The notes under the pieces are model-generated. The model ran no database searches. It was not told where the DNA came from and was given only the letters and a program-made list of their open reading frames with translations. Made by a program: the position numbers and the translations under genes. Positions 17,116 to 24,350 of a stretch of DNA of 24,350 nucleotides are shown here, in pieces; the first letter of the stretch is position 1, and every line of letters starts with the position of its first letter. This stretch comes from Coemansia sp. RSA 922. Its lineage: Eukaryota; Kickxellomycota; Kickxellomycetes; Kickxellales; Kickxellaceae. The DNA is taken from NCBI GenBank assembly GCA_027577415.1, contig JANBQS010000248.1, positions 1 through 24,350 on the forward strand. Reading direction: 5' to 3'.

Positions 17116-18585
17116 CTACTTCAGGGCCTTCTTTAAAATTTTGTGCGCCTCCTCCCAGTCGTCGGTCGGGACCTTGATAATATCACAGCCGAGAGCGTTC
17201 TGGATAGCCTCCATCTGGTCATAGCTCTGATCATCGTGAACAAAGTTAACGCTGGCGCCAGTACGACCAAAGCGGCCCGTACGTCCAATGCGGTGGAGAT
17301 AGGTCTCCGGGTCCGGACGATTATTGCCGTCCAAGGGAATATCATAGTTGATAACCAAGTTGACTTGCTGGATATCGATACCACGCGCAATGACGTTGGT
17401 AGTGATCAGAACCTTGATGTCGCCCTTGCGGAAATCGTCCATGACGCGGTCGCGTTCAGAGCCATCCATTTGTCCGTGCAAGAACACGATGGCGTGTCCC
17501 TCCTTGGTCATCTGCCGCGAGATCTGCTCCGCGGTGTCGCGCCGCCGCACAAAGATAATACTCTGTCCAACAGTCATCAGCGAATAGAGCTCAGACAGGA
17601 CCTCGAGTTTGTGGTTGCTGTTCTTGCAGTCCATATAGAACTGCTTGATACCCTCGACAGTCAGCTCGGTCGCCTTGAGTCTGATTTCGTTGGCCTCTGG
17701 CGCAAACCGGCTAGTGAACACTTGGACGTTTTCGGGGAACGTGGCCGAGAAAAGCACAAACTGGCAGGTTTTTGGCACAGAGTTTTTCACCTTGAGCGTC
17801 TGATCGCCGAGGCCCTGCTGGTCCAACATGTTATCAGCCTCGTCGAGCACGAGCAATTTCACCTGTTTCATGTCCAACGCGCGCTTACGGACCAAATCGA
17901 CTACTGTGCCAGGTGTGCCAATAACGATATGCGCATCGATCTTCTCGCCCTTTGCCAGCGAGTCCTTAATCGCGTAGGTGGCTTTCACAGGCGTGTACTT
18001 GCCCATCTGCAGCACGACCTCCATGATCTGACGCGCCAGCTCACGCGACGGTGCCAAGCACAAGGCCTGTGGCGCCATGATATCGTAGTCCACGCGACTC
18101 AGCATAGTCAGCACAAAGGCGGCAGTCTTGCCAGTACCCGACTGCGACTGCCCGATCATATTACGTGGTGGGTTGGCCAACAGCAAGGGCAACGCGCGCT
18201 CCTGGATCTTGGATGGCTTAGTGAACTTCATCTCGTAAACGCCCTTTAGCAAGTTCTCGTGTAGTCCCAGATCGTCAAACGACTTTGCCGAGTACAGTGG
18301 CGAATTAGGGTCAGCTTGCAAGTCCGCCAGCCGTACCTCTACCTCGTGTTCCACTACCGCTCCATCGCCTATCTTTGCGTCGCTGGTGCTGAGCTTTTTC
18401 ACCTCGCCTGGGACAACTTCAATCTCATCTACAGAAATGAAGAGTTTGATTTAATTTAACGAAAACAAAAAATAGGCTTGATTTCTTTTTGCTGCCTTCT
18501 CTTAATAACTGGTTGGCAACTCACCGGAGGAATCGACCAGGTCATAGGTCGTTGGGCCCTTTGGCAGCATAGAAGAGTCGGTCAT
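17116..18585 (-). CDS. DBP5: DEAD-box mRNA export helicase DBP5
   Basis: Two exons, 18585-18525 and 18428-17116, give 457 residues. The 96-nt intron (18429-18524) has a GTGAGT donor and CTGTAG acceptor; the junction makes an Asp codon and yields MTDSSMLPKG...DEIEVVPGEVKKL. All helicase motifs are present: Q motif (TKPSKIQERALP), SGTGKT (about 117-122), PSRELARQ, TPGTV, DEAD (about 216-219), SAT (about 248-250), FVRRRDTAEQ, ARGID and HRIGRTGRFGR (about 399-409). Dbp5 remodels mRNPs at the cytoplasmic face of the nuclear pore and also acts in translation termination. Length matches the family (yeast about 480). Its start lies 144 bp after the stop of the same-strand BRO1 gene. Confidence 0.94.
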
Positions 18586-18729
18586 TTGAATTAAATTAAG
18601 CTCGCGTACAGTGAAAATGAAATTTATAAAAGGCAAACAAAAAAGAAGACACAAGGAGGATTTTAAATGTTCGCTCGACACAAGTTTTGACGTAAGTGCA
18701 AGTGAAATCAGAGAATCACCCATTTGATC

Positions 18730-20094
18730 TCACACAGGCATGGTGGTCGGGATCTCGACCTTGTAAGGGACAGGCTTGCTGATGAGGGCGCGGCCAGAGG
18801 GCAGCTTTGCCCGTAGCTCTTCGGACGTCGGGACTGGCTCAAAGCCAATAGTATCGTTGTTGCGCCGATACAGGCTGTACAGCGGCTGAATCGGGCCAGC
18901 CAGTAGCATGTCGGCGGTACGGGCGTGTATAGTCTGGCTGCGCTTCTTGACGTCGTCGAGGAGATCGCGCGCCTCGCGCATAAAGCTAACCGCATTGCCA
19001 TACTTTTGGTTGTCGCTGTGCACCTGAGCCAAGTAGATCATGGCCTGCGCGAGAATGACCTGCTGGCCGTCGCGCAAGTAGGAGGAAATTTCCATCGGCA
19101 TGTTGCGAAGGTCCCCGCCTGGCAACGCGCGCAGTGAGTTGTAAGCGTTCTCGTAGCGCTCCTGGATACCCAGCAGCAGGTTGGCGGGCGTGTTGGGTGT
19201 CTTGCGCTGGTTCTTGTCAGTCCGAAGCCACACCCGCACAGATAGCCGGTCAGAGTCTGCCAGCGAAAGCGTCTGTAGCATGTACTGAAGGTCGGGCGAC
19301 AGGTCGGGGACGCCCAGTCGCTCATCCCTTGTCTGCGGCAGTACGTTTTCGAGTATAAACTGGAATAGCCCAGCCGCCTCGCGGAGCTCTAATGAGGCCC
19401 GCTTAAGGGCCTCAATGCCCTGCTCACCCTCGTCCTCCAGCGTCATACGCGCGCCAGGTGTCATGGCGTTAATAGTCTCACACTCTACTTCCGTGTCCAA
19501 GGAGGCTACCTTGGAGTATGCGTTCATAGACTTTGCCACCGCCAGCGACATCAGGGTAAACCCAAGCTCAACGTAAATGCTTGATGACTGTAAGCGCCGC
19601 TGCTTGAATATCCGACCACTCGGGATCCTAGACATGCCGCCACCACTACCACTCCCGCCAGCATTTCCACCGCCGCTGCCACCATCACTGTCGCCGTTCC
19701 CTGCGCCGCCACTACCACCTCCACCGCCGGCGCTCCGACCAAACCCAAAGCGCGGACGCGAAGGCTTTATCAAATCCAACATTCGAATGACAATAGCGCT
19801 CTTCCAAATAAACACCATCGTTTGAATTCCCTTGAATTCGCTCCGGTTACTCTCATAAAACGAGATAAACCAGTGCAGCTCGGGCAAGTATCCCTGGATG
19901 GCTGCAATTACAGAGTTGACGCGACTCATGTCGTCTGTCTTGCTCTGTGCCTTGAGCCGCTCCCGCATCGTTTCTCGCAGTGCACACATGTGGTTCACTC
20001 GCTTGTACACCTCGGCGTTCTGGTGCATAGAAGGCGGCAGTATGCTTGCCGCGCTTATCGTCTTTGTCTTTGGAGGCTTTAGGTAGTATTTCAT
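18730..20094 (-). CDS. BRO1-domain protein, PalC/Rim23-like (ambient pH signalling)
   Basis: 454 residues, one exon, starting MKYYLKPPKT. An early helix block (RVNSVIAAIQGYLPELHWFI, about 58-77) and the later blocks LREAAGLFQFILEN, AQAMIYLAQVHSDNQKYGNA and VSFMREARDLLDDV look like the BRO1 domain. The ending PVPTSEELRAKLPSGRAL resembles the C-terminal part of PalC. PalC links the pH sensor complex at the plasma membrane to ESCRT-III (Vps32) in fungal pH response. Residues about 121-153 are a Gly/Ser low-complexity linker inserted within the domain, probably a disordered loop. Other BRO1 proteins (Bro1, PalA/Rim20) are much longer, with a coiled-coil V domain missing here. I am surer of BRO1 than of PalC. 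Confidence 0.6.
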   Translation of the reverse strand: MKYYLKPPKTKTISAASILPPSMHQNAEVYKRVNHMCALRETMRERLKAQSKTDDMSRVNSVIAAIQGYLPELHWFISFYESNRSEFKGIQTMVFIWKSAIVIRMLDLIKPSRPRFGFGRSAGGGGGSGGAGNGDSDGGSGGGNAGGSGSGGGMSRIPSGRIFKQRRLQSSSIYVELGFTLMSLAVAKSMNAYSKVASLDTEVECETINAMTPGARMTLEDEGEQGIEALKRASLELREAAGLFQFILENVLPQTRDERLGVPDLSPDLQYMLQTLSLADSDRLSVRVWLRTDKNQRKTPNTPANLLLGIQERYENAYNSLRALPGGDLRNMPMEISSYLRDGQQVILAQAMIYLAQVHSDNQKYGNAVSFMREARDLLDDVKKRSQTIHARTADMLLAGPIQPLYSLYRRNNDTIGFEPVPTSEELRAKLPSGRALISKPVPYKVEIPTTMPV

Positions 20095-20648
20095 TGTGAC
20101 CTCGGTCCCTTTCTCTGCTTATCGAATTGACGCGTTCGCTACTAATATCTGTGTATGAGTTTGAAGAAATTAAAGCAAGCAAATTTACAAAAGAAGGCGG
20201 AAAACCAAGTACAAAGAAGAACCTATTTTTGGGTTCGTATAGTCATCACGCACACCCTGCCCTTCACAATAGCAAGCGTGGCTTGATTGTGGCAGTTGAT
20301 AGCAGTGATCATAATCTAAAGGCTGCTATTTGGGGGCCGAAGACCTGATCTGTCAAGTGCAAGAGGGCTGGCAACACACTGAAGAGTAAATCTGGAGAGG
20401 TCTTAATTGGCGTATGTATTAACTATGAACTTTAAACAGAGAGTAAACGATTAAACTGCCCAGCTACAATGGACAGCCGCGTGCTGCTAACACAGAGCCA
20501 GAGAAAGGCACTGCGACTTGGATATAAACAACACCACACGTTTCATACCAACATGACATATGCTACCACCAATACTCACATGGTCGGTTTGTAGGGAATT
20601 GGCCTAATAAGGGGATTGCCAACCAAAAAGAGCCAGCCATATCAACCT
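20095..20648. other. Intergenic: 5' flank of the BRO1 gene
   Basis: Nothing I can support as a gene. A 41-codon plus-strand ORF (20469-20594) has no recognisable features. A TATAAA at about 20523 is not near any convincing start. Confidence 0.5.
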
Positions 20649-21071
20649 CTACAAAAAGTCTGAGAAACTTGAGAACTGAAGCTCGGGAACCTTGGGAGCA
20701 TTCAAATATTTAATAATCTCTTTACGCTCCGCATAGTTACCTACCAATTTTCTAACAGTTTCGAATAGTCGTTCTTTAATTTCATCAGTGATTTCAATGT
20801 TTTCAGCGTTTCCCATTGCAACTTTGGCCAGCTGTTCTGCTTTCCCCCTGAATATATAGACGAAACCCTTTTTTTTATGATCTGAGTTCCAATACTCTTC
20901 AAGCGACCTCCATCCATTCTTCTGGATGACAAAGAGGCCATAGTCGAGTGGTGGATTGGCCACTACAGAGAAACTACTACAAGAGTCTATATTCATTCCA
21001 GCAGGGGTATGCGAAACAACTTTGAGGTCCTTTGGAGGTTCTAGCTCAATAAAAAAGTAGCATAACACCAT
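20649..21071 (-). CDS. Small protein of an unrecognised family (member A, 140 aa)
   Basis: ATG 21071, starting MVLCYFFIELEPP. I do not know the family. A central block DHKKKGFVYIFRGKAEQLAK (about 64-83) matches KSDTIYLFRGNSDQL of the interrupted ORF at 22121-22504, and both start M(V)LCY-x-FI. The two are therefore paralogues about 1 kb apart on the same strand. The protein is soluble, slightly charged, with a helical C-terminal half (EIKERLFETVRKLVGNYAERK) that may form an amphipathic helix. No signal peptide or membrane segment is seen. It could be a lineage-specific gene or a piece of a mobile element; nothing adjacent shows which. Confidence 0.55.
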   Translation of the reverse strand: MVLCYFFIELEPPKDLKVVSHTPAGMNIDSCSSFSVVANPPLDYGLFVIQKNGWRSLEEYWNSDHKKKGFVYIFRGKAEQLAKVAMGNAENIEITDEIKERLFETVRKLVGNYAERKEIIKYLNAPKVPELQFSSFSDFL

Positions 21072-21197
21072 ATCAAAGTAAGTATTCTGGAGAATAGGTA
21101 TAGTAGTTGCTCAAAAAGTGAAAATAAGGGCACTAGAGAATTGGTTTACAGAAGAAAGAGTTATTTTCTTGCTGAAGGGATAGCCAGACGAGGTTTA

Positions 21198-21227
21198 AAA
21201 AAGCTGTGCTTTTCCCTTCAGCTTTTT
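21198..21227. repeat. Inverted repeat with 9-bp arms
   Basis: AAAAAGCTG, a 12-nt loop, then CAGCTTTTT. On the plus strand this gives a hairpin ending in a T-run; a role in transcript ending is possible but unproven in a eukaryote. Confidence 0.6.
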
Positions 21228-21784
21228 GGAAAGTAGAAAGGAGTGCCTGCAAGCACGGCTCTTAGCCTCAAAGGACACCCAACCCCCCCTTTTGCAATAG
21301 TGTTGAGACTTTGGAGAGCAGGCGTTTGTCTGCAAAAGTTCCAACCTTTGCACTCTCCCCACTTTCCTCCTTTGGCAAACAGCAAAGAAGCTGAAACCTC
21401 GCCCAACCAATGTACCTCCTTTGAAACAAAGAAACATGGTGAAAAAACTGATGTACACTGTTTCCAAAGTGGAGCGCTTTCGAGTTGGCTACATACTGTT
21501 CAGGTTCTTTTTTTACAAAAGCCCAGTTTATGTTGTCTATGATGCTCAGTTGCATCAATATTCATCAGCATGTCGAATGTGGTCTATCAGCCGGCCTGCC
21601 ACTACTGGTGGCTCTTAGTTGAAAATAAATGTCATTAATATTGTATATAATAATAAAACTGGGTTATAAAATGTAAAGAATAGAAAACAAACTGAAGCAG
21701 TACTCTATTGCGCATAACGCCATTGGGGGTTGCTTGTCACGCAGAATTAGTCAAGATCACTGGATCGGCGGTTCGGGCAAGGGT

Positions 21785-21801
21785 CTGCGGCTTAGCCGCA
21801 G
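21785..21801. repeat. 17-bp near-palindrome
   Basis: CTGCGGCT-T-AGCCGCAG: 8-bp perfect arms about one central base, GC-rich in an AT-rich setting. Candidate protein-binding site or element remnant. Confidence 0.6.
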
Positions 21802-22120
21802 TAGAATGTTGTTATTTAAAAGAGTTTATTGTCGTTTTACAAATAGAACTCTTTATCTTCTCTTTTATTTATTGAATTACATTTTAGTATCACATTGCTC
21901 ACCAAGGGTATCCAAATCGCCTCGATTATAATGAACTGGTTGTACATCGACTCGAGGCTTAATAAGAAAAGTGTGTCAAAGTAAAAGCATCTATTCAATA
22001 CAGCTATGCTAACGGGGCCTTAATACCCAGTGTAGTAATACGAAATGTCGAAGAATAACTGTCCTGTAATGGAAAGGATACTTCAGCCAATTCGATAATA
22101 AAAAAGCTGTTTGCTTAAAG

Positions 22121-22504
22121 CTAGCGTTTCTTCTCCTTATATGCTTCTCTCAAATTTTCAAACTGCTTTAGAGATTCTTCATATCCATTCTTCGAAGTAT
22201 AATTTTCCATAAATTTCAACTGGTCACTGTTTCCACGAAATAGATAGATAGTATCACTTTTAATAAACATTGCTAGTGGGATATCAATTTTCCTAACATC
22301 TATCATTTCTCCTGTCATTTCTCCTGTCATTTCTCCTGTCGTAATAACCTTAACACACTCTCCGATTTTAGTGAGCTCGGTAGCAGCGCCGTCTTTTAGG
22401 CTATCATCATAAATTTCACCAAGGAATCTAGTTTCTCATACATCATAATCAAAAACCTTGGGCGAATCCTCCTGGTCAAAAGTAATAAAAGTGTAGCAAA
22501 GCAT
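22121..22504 (-). pseudogene. Interrupted paralogue (member B) of the 20649-21071 ORF
   Basis: From ATG 22504 (MLCYTFITFD) the frame runs 22 codons, meets TGA at 22438-22436, then continues open to TAG at 22121 (128 codons overall). The C-terminal part carries the YLFRG-x2-DQL block shared with member A. Sequence after the TGA stays protein-like, so a recent nonsense mutation is the simplest reading. The alternative is a short intron of about 49 nt beginning at GTATGA, just before the stop, which would be unusually short for this genome. Three tandem 12-bp units (TGEM repeats) lie mid-gene. Function unknown. Confidence 0.5.
22304..22339 (-). repeat. Three perfect 12-bp tandem units inside member B
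   Basis: The plus-strand unit CATTTCTCCTGT occurs three times in a row (22304-22315, 22316-22327, 22328-22339). Because 12 is a multiple of three, it adds TGEM units without shifting the frame. Confidence 0.9.
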
Positions 22505-22958
22505 TCTGTCAATATACTAATTTGTAGAATCAGTTGTTGATAAATTATTGATAAAATATATCTGTTGTGGTTGTTATGAAAGTGAAAAAAATTAGGACAA
22601 ACAGCACCTTGGAGGTTTTATAGCACAAAAAAGCGGCATCTCCCGCTTGTTTCAAGGACAGACATAAGAAAAATTGTGAACACTTGATACCCTTTTCCCC
22701 CAAGGGAATCCAGAAACAATTATCCACATTCTTTGCTGCAAAGAGCAATTAATAAGAAATGGAATGTACTATGTACTATGCACTATGCACTATCTGAATT
22801 AAATGTTCCTGTGTGCGCAGCATTCTTTTCTACATTCTTTTTTTCGTTTCCACTAGAGCACAAAAGGTCTCTAATCATGCTCTATTAGAGCAGTAGCAAA
22901 TATGTGAATAATAAGATGCCAGGATGCAAGCACACAATGATTTATTTCCTCTCAGCAT
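22505..22958. other. Intergenic: member B 5' flank and permease 3' flank
   Basis: AT-rich, no gene recognised. It includes a 7-bp tandem repeat at 22765-22792. Confidence 0.6.
22765..22792. repeat. Four 7-bp tandem units
   Basis: TGTACTA twice, then TGCACTA twice: four adjacent units with one T/C change. Probably a small slippage-derived satellite. Confidence 0.85.
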
Positions 22959-24350
22959 CTAGCATCGACAGTACCCAAAGTACTGAACCGTTGCTGCAAC
23001 TATAAGAAGAATAATGAAAACAATTAACTGCGAAGTTGCCAACAAGAACATATCGACGAGGAACCCGAGCCACACAGCCACCCAAATGACGCCACCGAGT
23101 GCCGATATTACGTATGCGAGGCAGAATATCGGTCCCACAGGAAACAACCATGCCCGGTACATGCCATCCATTGATTTGGCCACGTTCCGAAATTTTTTAG
23201 TCCACCGAATCTTACAGTGCATAATAGCGACCAATCCCCACATAATATATCCTGACACGCCAATAGCCCCCGCTATAATAGACAGCGAATACTTGGTTCC
23301 AATATTGCTCAGACCCCAGAGCGTCAGCGCCACGACGCTGCCAACGATCAAACAGTAAACCGAGAATTCTTGGCCCTGCCCTTGCCCCAGTGGTTTTCTC
23401 AGAAAGCGCGGTGCCAGCGATCGCATAGCCAAATCCTGAAGTAATGCCGAGGATACGTAGAGCGCCGCGCAACAATCAAACAACGCTGTTACCAAAAGCA
23501 CGGCATTGACTACATCTGCGCCAGCACGCAATCGGGCTTGTTCGAAGATAAAAGTGAAAGTTGAAGATGCTGCCGACTCACCCGCGTTATCGTCGCTCTG
23601 AAACCAAGAGCTGTTGTAAGAAACAACGAGCCCCGTGATAAATATCGAGGTCATGAAGAAAATGGCCAATCCACCACAGACAAAAGCCGGCACGAGACGA
23701 CGACCCCGCGGAGTACAAGTTCTTAGAGCCATTGTGGCAGCGGCTTCGGCGCCGACTATCGAAAAGCCAGAGTATACTGCGGCGCAGGCAACTCCCAAAG
23801 CACCGCCAACAAACGGCGCATCGCCTTGGTGCCAGTTCTCCAACCCGTATTTATGGTCACCAAGCTTGCCCGCTGCTATTAATGATCCGCAGATTAGAGC
23901 CACGAGTATTCCGCACAGCTTGAGCATCGTGAAACTATGCTCAGCTACCGTATAGTACTTTGTGTTAATAATGACAATGGCAAAGCAACACAGGAACATT
24001 GGCAGACACCAGACCGCCGGGTGTACGTGGGGGACCCAGAAATGTAATATATGCCCGAAAGCCGCCACTTCATAGGTGATTATACTGATCCACATAAGCC
24101 AATAGTTCCAAGCCGATGCTGCGCCTACCGTTTGACCCAATACATGAGCGCTAAACAAGTAATAGGGTACGTTATCAGGTATTACGCATCGCAACTCCAT
24201 TAGCGAGGTCATTACCGCATAGAGCGCCAGCATGGTCAATGCAAAGGCTACCAGGGCACCACCGGGTCCAGCGCAGAAAATCGTGAATCCGCCGGCTATC
24301 AAGAACCCCGAACTCAGAGCCCCGCCCAAGACAGATAGTGTGATGTGTAG
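22959..24350 (-). CDS. Amino-acid permease (APC superfamily), N-terminus beyond the window
   Basis: The frame is open from base 24350 to TAG at about 22959, giving 463 or so visible residues; the true start is outside. The first visible part (ITLSVLGGALSSGFLIAGG) corresponds to TM1 of APC transporters, where the unwound GG(S/A)-x-G stretch binds substrate. About eleven hydrophobic segments follow. YSGFSIVGAEAAATMA is the TM6-type block, with the E typical of fungal GAP1/YAT-type permeases. PGGALVAF and the cluster of small residues fit the same class. It would import amino acids across the plasma membrane; substrate cannot be told. No introns in the visible part. Confidence 0.88.
   Translation of the reverse strand, partial: LHITLSVLGGALSSGFLIAGGFTIFCAGPGGALVAFALTMLALYAVMTSLMELRCVIPDNVPYYLFSAHVLGQTVGAASAWNYWLMWISIITYEVAAFGHILHFWVPHVHPAVWCLPMFLCCFAIVIINTKYYTVAEHSFTMLKLCGILVALICGSLIAAGKLGDHKYGLENWHQGDAPFVGGALGVACAAVYSGFSIVGAEAAATMALRTCTPRGRRLVPAFVCGGLAIFFMTSIFITGLVVSYNSSWFQSDDNAGESAASSTFTFIFEQARLRAGADVVNAVLLVTALFDCCAALYVSSALLQDLAMRSLAPRFLRKPLGQGQGQEFSVYCLIVGSVVALTLWGLSNIGTKYSLSIIAGAIGVSGYIMWGLVAIMHCKIRWTKKFRNVAKSMDGMYRAWLFPVGPIFCLAYVISALGGVIWVAVWLGFLVDMFLLATSQLIVFIILLIVAATVQYFGYCRC

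Larger units (their letters stand above)
21072..22120. other. Intergenic between the two paralogous small ORFs
   Basis: AT-rich DNA with a pyrimidine/purine-skewed stretch (about 21240-21430) in which overlapping ORFs occur on both strands; none has motifs I recognise. It contains two hairpins (21198-21227 and 21785-21801). Confidence 0.5.

Noticed and set aside
17143..18249. 368-codon plus-strand ORF
   Set aside because: Antisense to DBP5, which has all helicase motifs; the antisense product shows no family signature.
20469..20594. 41-codon plus-strand ORF
   Set aside because: No zinc-finger ligands, no upstream TATA at the usual spacing, and a random-looking composition rich in T, H and N.
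21195..21618. Overlapping 60-99 codon ORFs on both strands
   Set aside because: Open frames on both strands follow from the skewed composition; no motif supports any of them.
1..24350. CRISPR array, bacterial operon or prophage
   Set aside because: No regularly spaced repeats. Introns, TATA boxes and nucleolar/spliceosomal genes show eukaryotic nuclear DNA.

Overview
The window looks like nuclear DNA of a fungus, most likely an early-diverging (non-Dikarya) lineage. Reasons: compact eukaryotic housekeeping genes (MPP10, RRB1, DBP5, SF3b14/p14), fungal-type transporters (an SSU1-like sulfite pump, an APC amino-acid permease), a vezatin/Inp2-like protein and a PalC-like BRO1 protein. Short introns of 86-96 nt have GTATGC, GTAGTG or GTGAGT donors and (T/G)TAG acceptors. 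The exact lineage (for example Kickxellomycotina) is my guess.

Layout. 1-477: C-terminal part of a DGAT2 acyltransferase, cut by the window edge. 606-887: a small basic ORF that converges on a three-exon vezatin-like gene (895-2915, minus). 2916-7550: an AT-rich stretch with almost no long ORFs. I read in it a tandem array of six tiny plus-strand genes (35-53 codons). Each encodes one C-x2-C-x12-H-x4-H zinc finger and each has its own TATA-like box 118-140 bp upstream of its ATG. This array is the most unusual thing in the window. 7649-11483: two ribosome-biogenesis genes, RRB1 (minus) and MPP10 (plus), divergently transcribed from a 328-bp promoter. 11616-12914: SSU1-like transporter (minus). 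12915-15190: mostly non-coding, with a possible 29-codon micro-ORF. 15191-15580: SF3b14/p14. 15660-16817: a second, divergent DGAT2 (minus). 17116-18585: DBP5 with one intron (minus). 18730-20094: PalC-like BRO1 protein (minus). 20095-22958: AT-rich, holding two related small ORFs of an unrecognised family, one interrupted by an in-frame TGA. 22959-24350: amino-acid permease, N-terminus cut by the edge.

How the parts relate. RRB1 (Rpl3 chaperone) and MPP10 (SSU processome) serve the two ribosomal subunits and probably share a promoter. The DGAT2 genes belong to triacylglycerol synthesis. The remaining housekeeping genes look independent. The zinc-finger microgenes are lineage-type accessory DNA. 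Conserved finger spacing, conserved promoter spacing and traceable copies of upstream DNA suggest a family expanding by tandem duplication. Their function is unknown.
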